Source: Spinacia oleracea (Eukaryota; Streptophyta; Magnoliopsida; Caryophyllales; Amaranthaceae). From it: a stretch of DNA of 64,000 nucleotides. Each line of letters begins with the position of its first letter. Position 1 is the first letter of the stretch. The position numbers were made by a program, and so were the translations under genes. The stretch covers positions 43,390,027-43,454,026 of the forward strand of contig NC_079491.1 in NCBI RefSeq assembly GCF_020520425.1. Reading direction: 5' to 3'. Below, in pieces: positions 46,564 through 57,821 of the stretch. The notes under the pieces were generated by a model, which was not told the origin of the DNA, did no database searches, and saw only the letters and a list, made by a program, of their open reading frames with translations.

Positions 46564-49010
46564 ACTGTACTTGCTATTCTTTTTTCAATATCTTCCTGGA
46601 GCCTGATAGAAGCAGATTGTTGATGCATTTACTGTTGATATGTTTCGTCAAACTTGATCAAATGGAGTTCAAGGATAGATCTGGTGTTCAATCATACCTT
46701 ACATTTGCTAGCTGCAATGCCGCTGCAGGAGCTGCGAGCTGTGAGCCGCAGAATGCATGATGATGCAACGAGACTCATTCTTTCAAACTTGAACCTTTTT
46801 GGTATCCATGAAAGTGATGGAGAAAGTAGGGAAACAAAGAAATGTGTAAAGATTTTTTAATTAAAATAAAAACATTGAAATATGCTATTTTTTTTTCCTA
46901 AAGAAATGACTTAGAGATTAGTTTCTACGGAATTTTGGGAGGTAACTAGCTAGTGGTAGATTATCGTTTTGGGAACGCTTGTAACAACAGAAAGAACGTA
47001 TTATCTATTCCCTGTTGCTTTTTATGTTGCATTGTTTTCCGTCACTTTTGTTTTTCCATAAAGCTGTGTGTGTGTGTGCCCACACGCGAGCTTGTGTGTG
47101 TTTGAGAGTCATTTTTTTATGCTTTCATATACCTATTGCATATTCTCTAAGTAAGTTTCTCTTTCTCATGTATCTGTGATATTAAAAAACTAATACGATA
47201 GATTCGGGTATGTGGGCATGCATGTTCCTGTTCTGTGGACTCAGTGAACTATCACTTCCTACTGACATGAGGTTTGCACTCTTTTCCTAAGTGTTATTTA
47301 GTTGTAATTTATTATCAGTTACTCCTTGTGATCCTATCTGATCCTTATGTAGTTATGTAGGATGGAAGATTGTGAGATGTGAAGCTCCAGATTCCAGGCC
47401 TTACTTAATGACTGCTCCCTAATGTGATGAGTCTGAAGTTGGTTGTGGCATCGGCTGATCAATGTATACAATATACCAGAGGTGAGTTTCTATGACTTGA
47501 ACTCATGTATCTGATTCTTATATTCTCTATTCCAGCTTCTCCATGATACCGAATAATTGTGATTTTAAAAATAATTTGATGAACCGATACCAGTATGTCT
47601 TAACCATTATCATCTGACTGTTCATTTCTTTTGTACGTAGTATATTTTCCCTGTTTGATTATTATCCCCTTATCCGGTTGAACTTTTAGGTTACTATTCC
47701 ATTTAGTCTTCCAACTTTCTGCACTCTTTTTTGAATGGAAGTGTATAATGCGAACTACCTTCTTAACTAAGATCTTGTAATGCTGGAAGCATGTAATGAT
47801 ACGTCCGGGATGTTAAACTGCAGAATAGGTTAGGCTTTAATTATTACCTATAGCCTACTTAAATCCTTCAATTACAAAATTGTGTTGTAAAGCTTGCAAA
47901 TCGAATCCAACTTTTCAAACTTAACAGTCTTTCTTATTTTATTTGTTGTGCAGTAGTCTGTTAATTGCTGTTTCCTATCTAAGGTCTCAAGTTGGAGTCT
48001 CATGAAATATGCTTGGTTGATGGGTTGGCTTTATTTTGTCATTGTCCAACAACTTATTGGAGAAATTGACTAGTCAAGCAAATTTTAGTGTTGACGTTTC
48101 ATTGTGTGCAAAAAGTTTGCTTGTATTAGTATGATAGACTGAATGAGAGCTTGATAATGAAACGATGGAAGAAGAGTTGTTAAATCATAATGCTATCTAC
48201 GTTAGTTGATTCAGTCCAAACCAAAACCACAACTTTTTTATTCGATGTTAGTTGATATAACTTAATCCGTTTTTGTTAGCGCCAATGAAAGTTGGGGTTA
48301 ATTTTGTATACCTCTTTACTGTAATTACGTTAGATGTTCATTTTTCCAACCCTGATTGCAATTCTGACATTTATATTAATCATTTGTTGAGCTTCTTTTT
48401 TTGTTTTCCTCTGGTGTCTGCTGTTTGTCTATAGATTTGCTGGTTAATATAAGCGTGAGTAATGTTCATTTAGCGCACTGATAGAATCATAATTTTTTCT
48501 AAAATTTCTATATAGGTCTAGTAGTAGCATCTCCTTGTATGGGTATCTACATGGGTAAGTGGGTAACTAGTGATGCATCCCCTTCTCAGTTTAAAGCCTT
48601 ATGGTTGGGACCATTTCTTGATTGACATCTGGGATAACTCACAATCTCGAAGTAAGAATCATTTCCGGCATACTAGACGAGTAAACAGGGTTATTTAAGG
48701 CGATTATTTCTTGTACATAAACAAATCCCAGGTGTTTGCTTTATCTTACCTGCCTGCTTATTTGGTTTCGTGGTTTAGGACAAAAAGAATAGTTTAGCAT
48801 TCTGTTAAGCACCAATGATGGATTAGGTGTTCATGGAACATACTGAATATGATGAAAAAGAAATGCTTTGTAAATTGGTACTGTGGATTAGGTGGCCAAA
48901 TTTATATTGTTTTGAGGAGTAAGTATACTTGAAAGCAAATTCAATCATTGGTAGCCGTTAATAAGTAGGAGAATTAAAATTTGTGAAGAAGTTGATAACT
49001 TGATGGCATC
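46564..49010. other. 3' UTR of the DUF616 gene and upstream region of the first dirigent gene
   Basis: The first 300-500 bp are probably 3' UTR; an open stretch at 46654-46860 has no recognisable domain. A short (TG)n lies near 47068. No further gene is recognised. A 5' UTR exon of the dirigent gene could lie here but cannot be placed. Confidence 0.35.
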
Positions 49011-49565
49011 ATGTTAGCTAAGATCATATTCTGTTCTGCAGTTTCTTTGGCCACACTGGCAGTTCTACTCTTGGCTCTTCTATCGCCTGTTCCTTACAAA
49101 GATCACGAGAGCGACTTACAGAAGCCTTTGGTTGCATTGTCTTTGTATATCCAGCAACCAACAACCGTGAACCGTAACACACACCGTGATACAGAGTCTT
49201 TTACAGGAGCATTGACCTTCCACCGGATGCTCACAGAGGGACCTGAGACCACATCGGCAATTGTAGGAAAAGCGCAAGGTTTTATCATACCTGTAGAGCA
49301 TTTTGCTCATTCGGCCTTCAACATAATTTACTTGACATTTAGCACACCTGACTATTCAGGGAGCTTGAGCGTTGAAGCAAAGAAATTGGAACATAGGAAG
49401 AGAGAGGAGCTTAAAGTAGTCGGTGGTACTGGCTCTTTCGCATTTGCTCGTGGCATTGCTGTATTTGCAGAAGCCAATCAGGATCTTTCTGGTGTTGATT
49501 TTCTCATTTATCAAGTTAACTTGCAGCTTACATTTCCTAGTCAATTGCACTCTGTACGGGAATGA
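49011..49565 (+). CDS. Dirigent-domain protein (divergent)
   Basis: Intronless 184-codon gene. Start ATG 49011 is chosen because the upstream ATG at 49003 stops after four codons. Residues 1-28 (MLAKIIFCSAVSLATLAVLL...) form a hydrophobic leader or anchor. The dirigent barrel follows: GALTFHRMLTEGPETTSAIV, GKAQGFIIP, FNIIYLTFSTPDYSGSLSVE and ELKVVGGTGSFAFARGIAVF. Dirigent proteins guide stereoselective coupling of phenoxy radicals in lignan and lignin formation in the apoplast. This copy belongs to a diverged subgroup: it has FHRML for the usual MIDDPL, lacks NGS, and has a longer N-terminal region. Whether it has coupling activity is unknown. It is transcribed away from the other two dirigent genes. 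Confidence 0.85.
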   Translation: MLAKIIFCSAVSLATLAVLLLALLSPVPYKDHESDLQKPLVALSLYIQQPTTVNRNTHRDTESFTGALTFHRMLTEGPETTSAIVGKAQGFIIPVEHFAHSAFNIIYLTFSTPDYSGSLSVEAKKLEHRKREELKVVGGTGSFAFARGIAVFAEANQDLSGVDFLIYQVNLQLTFPSQLHSVRE

Positions 49566-49749
49566 AGAACCATTGATTAGCTAGAACAGTTTTTCTCAAA
49601 TTCTTGAATTTTACACTCGCGGTGTTGATTTATTTGAACTTATAAATTATGATAATTGTATTATGGTGGCTGATATTGTCTAATTTTTATGTTATGTAGT
49701 TTGCGTTGTAATTCTGTCATGTCCAATAGAAGACTTTCAATAAATTATA

Positions 49750-49942
49750 CTTTCTCCATTTTTTTTAATTGCACTATCTTAGATTTCACACTTGTCAATG
49801 CACTATTTTAATCATTAACGAGATGAATCTAACAAGATCCCACATGAATATATTTTTCTTTACATATAAATCACAAAAAATAATTATATAAGAATATGTG
49901 AATAATGCTAAAACCTAAAATAGTGCAATTAAAAAAATGAAG
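49750..49942. mobile_element. Stowaway-like MITE downstream of dirigent gene 1
   Basis: CTTTCTCCATTTTTTTTAAT and, reverse complemented, CTTCATTTTTTTAATTGCAC, with shared TTGCACTATYTTAGRTTT and TA duplications. Length 193 bp. Confidence 0.8.
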
Positions 49943-51498
49943 TATACGTTTAGTCGGGTTTTAGAAGAGATGGAAATCCTAGCCCCTTGTGACCTCCAGT
50001 CATAAGGTGAGTTTCCCACCAACTCTACCAACCTGAGTTGGTTATTTGTTCACGTGCTTGTATCTTGTTAGCCTATGTTCGTACGATGAAGATCATCCAA
50101 CATGTCACTTTCAATCTTTCAAAGCCTCCCTCCTTTTGAGTTTTGATTCTTTCAATTTGATGTTGTCGCGGACATCATTGCCGCTAGTTGGTAGTGTGTT
50201 GTTAGCATCCGCCCTTCGTCGTCGTCCTTGTCCGGGCGCCGTTGTTCTCGTAGTTCTTGGGTACATCTTTGTCGCTCTATTCTCCTTTTTGACATGGTTT
50301 TCAGCCCAAGTGGTGGTTTGGTGTCGGTTTGGTGTCGTGTCGCCATCAAGGGTGGATCTTAGGGGGCTTGTTTGGTCATGACCCGTTCCTTACGACCATA
50401 CCCAATTATTATTGTACAAGTTAGCTTAGTTTGACCCAACAAAAAAGAAGGAAAAAAAGGTACTTTGTTTTAGCCGAGTTTATGAGCTACGTAGTAGTAG
50501 CTTAGCTTTTTAGTTTTGGAAAATTACTTCTGAGTTTTGATAACCCAACATTTTAACGAATTTCCTTTAATAATATAACCTCTGGATTATTATATAATAA
50601 TCCAACATTTATGCCCTATTAATTTTTATTGCACTCAACCAGTCACCACTCACCAACCCATTATAGCAGGAAACATGTACACATGTCATGCCTCCATTCG
50701 CTATATATTTTTTTTTTCTTCTTTTCCTCCCTTATTTCAGATTTTTTTTTTCTTTGTTCTTTCTTACTTCCTTGTTCATGTCAGCAAATTCTGCTCCAAC
50801 GAAGAGCTTAGCCCTCCTCCCCCTATATCTATCCACCATCATTACAAAACCACCGCATTACCCCGCTCTTCCACCACCTCCCTCCACCACCACCACCACC
50901 ACCCTCATCTCCCTTCCCCTTTGCTCAATCCCAAAATCCACCCTGACTTTCTCCCCTCACTCTCAATCTCCCACCCCGCAAGTCCTCGATCGCCATTTTC
51001 CTCTCCATATCGTCGCCGACTTCACCTAATGAACCAAAATCAGAGAAGCATCCAAAAAGATCAATAGAAGAGAGAAAGAGGAGCAACCACCGTCACCATT
51101 GCGGCTCTGTCGTGGCTTAATTATAATTAAGTAGGATTTAGGAAAACGAACCACTTATGACCCAAGTAACTTGGCGCTTAAGTTGATGACATGCGTGTGG
51201 GTTTGGGCCTGCCTTGGCGCCCACGATGCCTTGGCGTGCACGCTGCCTTGGCTCGCAGGCCACGCTGGGCGCTGGCTTGTCGTTGAATAAAACTGTTTAG
51301 ATAAGACACCCCCTAAACTATAGATTATTCATGAATAATTCAATAGTATAACTTTTTGTAGAAGAACGGAAAAGGTTGGATTATAAACTACAAGTTTCCC
51401 AAAAACAATTGCATAAACATTATGAAAAACAAGTATCAAACTGAAACTAAATAACAATTTGTTCTCAACTTTAAAAAATAAAAATAAAAAAGGACACA
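49943..51498. other. Intergenic DNA with pyrimidine-rich and GC-rich blocks
   Basis: 50640-51030 is CT/CCA-rich, like a plant 5' leader, and gives several overlapping Pro/Ser/Thr-rich frames with no domain. 51165-51285 has repeated GCCTTGGCGCCCACG-type motifs. The final stretch is probably 3' UTR of the minus-strand dirigent gene. No gene is called. Confidence 0.35.
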
Positions 51499-52059
51499 CT
51501 AATGTTGAACATAAACATCATATTCAACAACACTAGCACCAAATTTATCCAACATTGTAATAGTCTTGGCTTGTGCATACCCTGTAGCAAACCTAAATAC
51601 ACCACTTCCACCCACAACACCCATTTCTCTAACCTTACTCATAACTTCATTCCTCCCTAACACACTTATTGTACTTCCATTATATTGACCCTCAATAAAC
51701 ACTAAATTCATGACCATCAAGATTCCTTGTTGCTTTTGGTCTGCGAACCCATACATTCCTTGCGCATATCCAATAGTTTTCGAGTCGTTTTCGGGGCCTT
51801 CTTTCAAGGGATCATCAATCATAACAAGCGCCCCAAAACCACTGGGAGTTTTGTCCGTGTTCGGGGCTTGGGCGATGCGGAACGCACTTTGGTTAGGCCC
51901 TTTAAAGTAGTCATGGAAGTAAAAATGGAGATGTGTTAAGTTTTGTCGTTGTTTAATCCCCATTTCTTCTTTTGTGATGGATTTTGAGAAGGCATGGTTT
52001 TGAGGGAGGTAAAAACTCAAGATTAGGAGAGAAAACAAGGAAATTAATGGAATAGACAT
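51499..52059 (-). CDS. Dirigent protein, secreted
   Basis: Intronless, 186 codons, ATG at 52059-52057. An N-terminal signal peptide (MSIPLISLFSLLILSFYL...) is followed by the dirigent domain: LHFYFHDYFKGPNQSAFRIA, FGALVMIDDPLKEGPEND, IGYAQGMYGFADQKQQ, YNGSTISVLGRN and VGGSGVFRFATGYAQAKTIT. Potential N-glycosylation sites are NLT, NQS, NDS and NGS. Length and motifs are typical for secreted dirigent proteins acting in the cell wall on coniferyl-alcohol-type radicals. It is about two thirds identical by eye to the gene at 53345-53917 in the same orientation, so a tandem duplicate. TATA-like CTATATAA lies at 52118-52111. A SINE and two MITEs fill its upstream region. Confidence 0.92.
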   Translation of the reverse strand: MSIPLISLFSLLILSFYLPQNHAFSKSITKEEMGIKQRQNLTHLHFYFHDYFKGPNQSAFRIAQAPNTDKTPSGFGALVMIDDPLKEGPENDSKTIGYAQGMYGFADQKQQGILMVMNLVFIEGQYNGSTISVLGRNEVMSKVREMGVVGGSGVFRFATGYAQAKTITMLDKFGASVVEYDVYVQH

Positions 52060-52110
52060 ATTGGGCTGGTAATGGTATGCTGCGTAGTTGCATTTGGTTA
52101 ATTTACTTAA

Positions 52111-52118
52111 TTATATAG
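52111..52118 (-). promoter_or_regulatory. TATA-like box of dirigent gene 2
   Basis: CTATATAA on the minus strand, about 52 bp upstream of the ATG, a normal plant spacing. Confidence 0.5.
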
Positions 52119-52255
52119 AACAATTCACTATAAGGGGTTGGTGAGTGGTAATAATTCGTTGTTCAATTAGTGGAAATGAGGTTGTAAACTTCATTTGGTG
52201 GTCCACCCCATTGTTTTTTTTTTCCGAAATGATCGAATGACATTCTAAATTACAA

Positions 52256-52362
52256 TTTTTTTTTGTGTGCGAATGAGCCACAAGGGTGGGGATGAGTATC
52301 GATCCCAGGATCACTTGAAATCGGGATGGAAGCTCTAACCAAATGAGCTATCCATCACTCTC
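52256..52362 (-). mobile_element. tRNA-derived SINE
   Basis: On the minus strand a box A-like GGATAGCTCATTTGGTTAGA is followed about 40 bp later by a box B-like GGGATCGATACTC, and the element ends in an A-tail (52256-52264 as Ts). An 11-bp target duplication ctaaattacaa flanks it (52245-52255, 52363-52373). About 107 bp; 197 bp upstream of dirigent gene 2. Confidence 0.8.
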
Positions 52363-52410
52363 CTAAATTACAAATAAAGATGGAGATACGAATTTTACCA
52401 TAAATATCTA

Positions 52411-52668
52411 CTCCCTCTGTCTCTTAATACTCGCATCGTTTTGACTTTTTGCACTATTTACATAATTTACTTTGACCCTATTTTATTTATAGTATATGAA
52501 AACAAATGTTAGTATATAATATATTGTTGAATTCATCTTAATATATATTTTCAAAATATTAATATTTATAAGTTTTGATAATATGTAGTTAAAGATATTG
52601 GTGGTCAAAGTTGTGCATTGGGAAACGTGTTCAATCAAAACGGTGCTAGTATTAAGGGACGGAGGGAG
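52411..52668. mobile_element. Stowaway-like MITE
   Basis: CTCCCTCTGTCTCTTAATAC and, reverse complemented, CTCCCTCCGTCCCTTAATAC, with TA at 52409-52410 and 52669-52670. Length 258 bp. Confidence 0.9.
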
Positions 52669-52690
52669 TACTTGAAAAGAGTAAATAATA

Positions 52691-53067
52691 CTCCCTCCAT
52701 TTCTTTTTTGTTTGTTACGTATTCCTTATAGGATATTTCACAATGTTTGTTACGTGGGAGAATCTTTCTTTATATAAACTTATTATACTATCATTTTTTG
52801 TGCCATCTTTTAATTTGAATTGGTCCAATTTTTTCAACTCATTAAATATCTTTGTAATTTCACAAATATGTTAAGTTAACAATCTTTGTGTTTTTTCATT
52901 ATTGGTTCATTTTGATAAATAAAATAATCTTATTGGTTGTTGTAATGATTAGTGGATTGAGGTTTAACTTGGGTATATTTTTTTAATAAAAAAGAAAAAG
53001 AATCTTTATTATACGCTAATAAATGTACAAAATTCCAAACGTAACAAACAAAAAGAAACGGAGGAAG
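52691..53067. mobile_element. Stowaway-like MITE
   Basis: CTCCCTCCATTTCTTTTTTG and, reverse complemented, CTTCCTCCGTTTCTTTTTGT, followed by shared TTTGTTACG. Lies between the two minus-strand dirigent genes; about 377 bp. Confidence 0.8.
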
Positions 53068-53344
53068 TGGTGCCAAACACTTTCCATGGTAGATATATCT
53101 CATTGAATAGTGAACCATCTGAAATTCTTGTGTGTATATTTTTTTTTTACTGTGTTTTAATATGCTTGATATAAGAAGTACGGAGCATTTAATTTCTTAT
53201 AATTGCAATTTACATTCTTCATATAAATCTCAATCAAGTTCAATCATAACAAAAAAAAGACAGGGGGAATACCTAAAAAGTATCATAAATCATGTTACAT
53301 AAATATAATTTTAATTTAAACTAAGAAAAAAGAAATGTAATTAA

Positions 53345-53917
53345 TTAATGAGAAACATAGACATTATACTCAACAATAGTAGCCCCATTTGTATCCATCA
53401 TAGTAATAGTCTTAAGTTGAGCATATCCAGTAGCAAACCTAAAGACTCCACTTCCACCAACAATAGCCAATTCTCTAACTTGTTCCATCACCGGATTCCT
53501 CCCCATAACGCTTAACGTACTCCCATTATACGCTCCCTCTGAAAACAAGAAATTCATCGTCATAAGTAATGCATATTGTTGTTGATCTGCGAACCCATAC
53601 ATTCCTTGAGCATGACCAACAATTCTCGAGTTATTCTCCGGTCCTTCGGTTAAGGGATCGTCAATCATAACAAGCGCCCCAAACGTGCTTGCTGATGTAT
53701 CGCTCGTCTTGGCTTGGGCAATCCTTGCAACAGTTGGGTTTGGCCCTTGGACATAGTCATGGAAATAGAATTGGATATGGGTGATATTATTTGATTTTAC
53801 TTGTTGTTTTGATATGCTACTTGAGAAGGTGGCTTCGGTAGTGGGGGAAACTATGATTACCAAGATAACCAATATCAGGTTGCACAATGAATTAAACATT
53901 GAAATTTTTGGTCCCAT
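53345..53917 (-). CDS. Dirigent protein, secreted
   Basis: Intronless, 190 codons, ATG at 53917-53915; a second in-frame Met six codons later could also start it. Signal peptide MFNSLCNLILVILVIIVSP... then dirigent motifs IQFYFHDYVQGPNPTVARIA, FGALVMIDDPLTEGPENN, VGHAQGMYGFADQQQYALLM, YNGSTLSVMGRN and VGGSGVFRFATGYAQLKTIT, ending VEYNVYVSH. N-glycosylation candidates are NIT, NNS and NGS. Role as for its tandem relative at 51499-52059: stereoselective phenoxy-radical coupling in the cell wall is expected from the family, but the product formed is unknown. A TATA-like CTATAAATA is at 53982-53974. Confidence 0.92.
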   Translation of the reverse strand: MGPKISMFNSLCNLILVILVIIVSPTTEATFSSSISKQQVKSNNITHIQFYFHDYVQGPNPTVARIAQAKTSDTSASTFGALVMIDDPLTEGPENNSRIVGHAQGMYGFADQQQYALLMTMNFLFSEGAYNGSTLSVMGRNPVMEQVRELAIVGGSGVFRFATGYAQLKTITMMDTNGATIVEYNVYVSH

Positions 53918-53973
53918 TTTACTCTGTATATGATAACGTACATATAATTCAAAGGATTATGTACGTACTACTT

Positions 53974-53982
53974 TTATTTATA
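53974..53982 (-). promoter_or_regulatory. TATA-like box of dirigent gene 3
   Basis: CTATAAATA on the minus strand, about 57 bp upstream of the ATG. Confidence 0.5.
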
Positions 53983-54394
53983 GGTGAGTTGGTGAGCTAG
54001 TGGAGAAGGAAAAAGAATGCAAATTTGAGTGGTTGAGCTTCCATCTAAAAAGGAGCTGTAGAATAATAAAAAGTTGTAGAAAGATTAGAAATTAGAAATG
54101 AAATTTCTAACTAATTTCTTATTTCAAAAAGTCTTTTTACATATTGAATTTTCTAATGTGTCAACTTTATGCTTTTGACGACTACTTATAAACTTTCCAT
54201 ACAAAAATTCTAAGTCAAGCATAAGCCGGCCTGTTCATAAGAACACGAAGACGCGTCGACTAGTAGACGTAGGGACAATTCCCTCGACAAATATAAATGG
54301 ACGTAGGGTCAACAAAACAAATTATGGTGCACTCCGTAACAAATTTTGGAATCTTGTTTTACACTGCTATCTGTTGTGGCCGGTAGAGGTATCA
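53983..54394. other. Upstream region of dirigent gene 3
   Basis: No gene or classified repeat is recognised beyond the TATA-like box. Confidence 0.35.
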
Positions 54395-54735
54395 ATTCGG
54401 ATAAACGGATCGGGTTCGGGTCGGGTTCGTCGGATCAGGTTGAAACGGATTTCTTTGGCTATCGGGTCGGATTTCTTCGGTTTGGTTCATATCGGTTCGG
54501 GTTATATTGGGTCGGGTTGTATCGGTTCGGATTCATGTTGGGTCGGATTCATATCGGGCCGGGTTGTAATCGGGTTTGGTCAGATCGAGTCGGATTATAG
54601 TCAGATTGGATCAGGTCGCCAGGTCGGTTCGGACTAGAGCACGTCGGGTTGTAAACGGGTTTAGCCGGGTTATAACAGGTTCATATCATATTGGGTCAGG
54701 TTCATATCGGGTCAAGTTCATATCGGGTCAGGTTC
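54395..54735. repeat. Degenerate G-rich minisatellite
   Basis: Repeated short units of the form TCGGGTCGGGTTCATATCGG and GGTCAGGTTCATATCGGGTC, drifting in sequence. The two overlapping Gly/Ser/Arg-rich frames are products of the repeat. Confidence 0.8.
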
Positions 54736-55232
54736 ATGTCTAGTCATGTCAGTTTGGATACAAATTATAAACAATATCGTGTTAGTACTAAAATTATAAT
54801 GTTCAATACGTTTATATTATAATATGGATGTCTTAATTAAGAGACAACGGCGGTAACTAAATTTTAAAGTGTTAAATTTTAAGACCAGTAGAGTTAGTGA
54901 GTATATAGTATATGACTTAGTTTTTTCATAGATAACGATGAACTAATGACTAATATAATTTATCACTTCGTATCCATAAAACATTTATTGATGAATTAAT
55001 AACTAATATCGTTATAATCAATAATCGATAAATAGAAATAATATGTAATCAATTTGTAAAGTTTGTAAGTAGAAGTTTATCATATATTCATATTGTTGTG
55101 GGATCTTTTACGGTGATGACGTGTCACGCGTTCTTCGGAGGTATCAAGTATGAGCTGGCACGATCCCCTGGCAACCTGCAAAACAAGAATATTCCCGTAG
55201 GAATATTCCCTCGATGCTTAAGTAAGTATAAG
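54736..55232. other. AT-rich intergenic DNA
   Basis: No gene or classified repeat is recognised. Confidence 0.35.
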
Positions 55233-57821
55233 TGTAATACCCCGAAATTTTTAAACTCGATTTATTAAAATTAATAATATTTTATTAACGTAATTTCGTT
55301 TTAATTATTAGAAATAATTTAAAATTTTCATTATTTTAAACGTTTTTACGATTTATTTTAAACGATAAATTTATAAACGAAAATTTATTTATTTTTCGTT
55401 AACGATATTTTTATAAAGAATTATTTTAGCTTAACATTTCTATTTTTAGTAGTTTCCAAAAATGGCAACCCAATTTCTGAATTTATTCCAACTGTGTAAA
55501 ATTACAAAAGTGCCCTTAGAAAATCAAAAATTCCATTTTTCCTCTTCTCTTTGCTCTCCACGTACATTGCAAGAATGAAGAAAATTCTTCATTCCTCTCC
55601 TTCCCTCAATTCAGTCTTGATTCATGCCTTGCTCCTCAAGGATTTCAACTTCTCTTTCACTCTTCTTGACTATACAAATCAGTCTTAATTCCAATTGGAA
55701 TTCAACATCAGAAAATCAAAACCAAAACCAAATTCAAGTTTTCATTCCCTTCTCTGCTTCGAACCACCACCACCATCGGTGGCTGCCGCCACCAAAACCA
55801 CCTTCAATCACCACTACCCCTGCTGCCTAGCACCACCTCGATCACCCACCACCGTCGCAGCCACCCCTTATTTCCCTCCTCTCCTCGCAGCTCCACAACT
55901 CCCTTCCCTTGCCTCACTCTTTATTTGTTCCTTGCGGCACCACCAACGTCGCGCCACCACTCCCAACCTCCCCCACCACCTTGTAAACCAACTCCCGCCC
56001 CCACATACTCCGGCGAGCTATATAGTCGCCGCCCAGAACCGCTCCAAGTCACCCCCACCAATTCCCCTGTTCCTCTCTATTTCGCACACCCCCAGCCCCC
56101 TCTCCCTTGCTGCTTCACCGCCGCGAAACCACCACCACCGCTGTCGCCTCTCAGCCGTGGTTCCGCACTGCGCCGCCCAGCCGCCGCCCACCATCTCCCC
56201 TCTCCTTCCTCTTCGTGCTTCCCTCCTCCTTCGAGCCCTCCCCTTCCCCTGCCCCGTGTTCCCTTTCTAGAAAACTGAAAACAAGTTTCAATAATTGAAA
56301 CTTGATTTATTCTCCCAAGCCCAACTTGAATTGGCCCATTTTAATTGTTTGGACTTTTGGGTAAGTTATACCAAAATTTCAGATTCTCCTACTTATGAAT
56401 ATTTATATTTTTAATAAAGTATTATAATATATTATTTACTAATAAATCATTTATTATTAATATTAGATGGGCAAATATATTTAATTATTGATTTTACTAA
56501 AATAAATCCCTAGCTTTATTTAGCAAAAACGAAATTTAAATAATATTCGTATCGATTTATGAAATATGAATTTCGTTTTTAATTAAAATTTTGATTAATA
56601 ATAACATTTTCGTTAAAACTATGAAATTATAATTCGTAAATTCAATTATTTATAAACTTATTATAAAGTAGTAATTTTAAAATATTAATCGTTTAATAAC
56701 TAATTGAATGATTTAATATTGTGAAAGAAATCGAACTCGGAGCTCAGGAAGAACGATCCATCGAACAGGAAGTATAAACTACGGGAGGTAACATCTATTG
56801 CTAACACCCACAATCCCCTTATAAAATGTGTTTATGTGATTATGAAATATGTTTATAATGATGTGTTTTTATTGGATTGTGGGATATGAAATGTATTTAT
56901 GAAGTGTGTTTTATGAATGATGATATTTAAATATGTTTATGAATGATTTTATAAGATGATGTTTATGAGTTACGAATAAGATACGAAACATGATAAATAA
57001 AAGTGTAACAGGTTCTGGCAGTTAGTGGGGTTACTATTTCTAGGTCGTGCACGTACCGCCGTACCGCGGGACACCCAACAAGGGAGAGTGCTCCTTGAGG
57101 GCTACCGCAAGCTAAAAGAGAAACTATTTAGGTACGGGCGTAAGTCCAACAAGGGAGAGTGCTCCTTGAGGACTATCGCAAGGTGGGAGACGTCCCGCAA
57201 GGCTAACTTGTCAGTTACCAAGTAAAAAGAAGGTTTTATGAAAGATAATGGGAACTATTAAAGTTTCAAGTTATAAATGATGTTTTATTGCATTTATGAA
57301 AATGTTTTACTATGTTCTATTCTCCCTGATTGCAAAGTAAATAAAATGAATTGAAATGAGTTTACGCTGTTAGGGTAGTATGTTACTGGGCCTCGGCTCA
57401 CGATGTTGCTTTTGTTTTAGGTACGAAGAAGATCATGGGATGCCTTAGAGTGAGGATGCAACCATCAAATTCACGATCGATGTTTAATAAAGATAACTAT
57501 GTCATTAGTAAAAAAAGGATGTATTAATTAAACTCTAAGTTTGATTTCACGATTTGAGTTAGATTTTTAAATTAATGTTTAAACATGTTAGAAATATTTA
57601 TTAAGGTTTACTTAGATTTCAATGTAAATTTTAAAGAATTAATCGAAGTGAAGTATAATTACTGTTACTCAACAGTAGTCAGTAAATGTAAAAAGGTTAT
57701 GTCGCCTTGTATTTCCCACGAGGGAGATACGGCAAGTGACGCTCCGACTAAGCTAGGGTTTTCCGCTGCTAACTAAAGATAATTAACCTAATTAATGGTG
57801 TTTAGAAGTCGGGGTGTTACA
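55233..57821 (+). mobile_element. 5' LTR (2.6 kb) of a non-coding Ty3/gypsy-type element
   Basis: Begins TGTAATACCCCGAAATTTTT and ends GGGGTGTTACA. Its first 660 bp recur almost base for base at 60192-60847, the start of the 3' LTR. TGTAATACCCC starts are typical of large plant gypsy (Tekay/Del-like) LTRs. A short duplication of ACAAGGGAGAGTGCTCCTTG lies at 57078 and 57149. The Pro/Ser/His-rich frame at 55695-56270 comes from CCACCA-rich LTR sequence and is not called as a gene. Confidence 0.85.

Noticed and set aside
46654..46860. Extra C-terminal exon of the DUF616 gene
   Set aside because: The gene already ends with a stop at 46563 in a complete DUF616 domain; the following frame has no similarity that I recognise and fits 3' UTR.
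50046..51067. Several frames of 60-130 codons
   Set aside because: Pyrimidine-rich low-complexity DNA with competing frames, no splice-consistent structure and no domain.
52330..52362. Possible tRNA gene
   Set aside because: A tRNA-like box A and box B are present, but the sequence cannot fold as a full tRNA and ends in an A-tail between target duplications; it is a SINE.
54346..54637. Gly/Ser/Arg-rich frames
   Set aside because: Translations of a TCGGGT-type minisatellite.
55695..56270. 191-codon Pro/Ser/His-rich open frame and overlapping frames
   Set aside because: It lies in the LTR; its start is repeated in the 3' LTR (60654). Composition follows from CCACCA-rich DNA, several frames are open at once, and no domain is visible.
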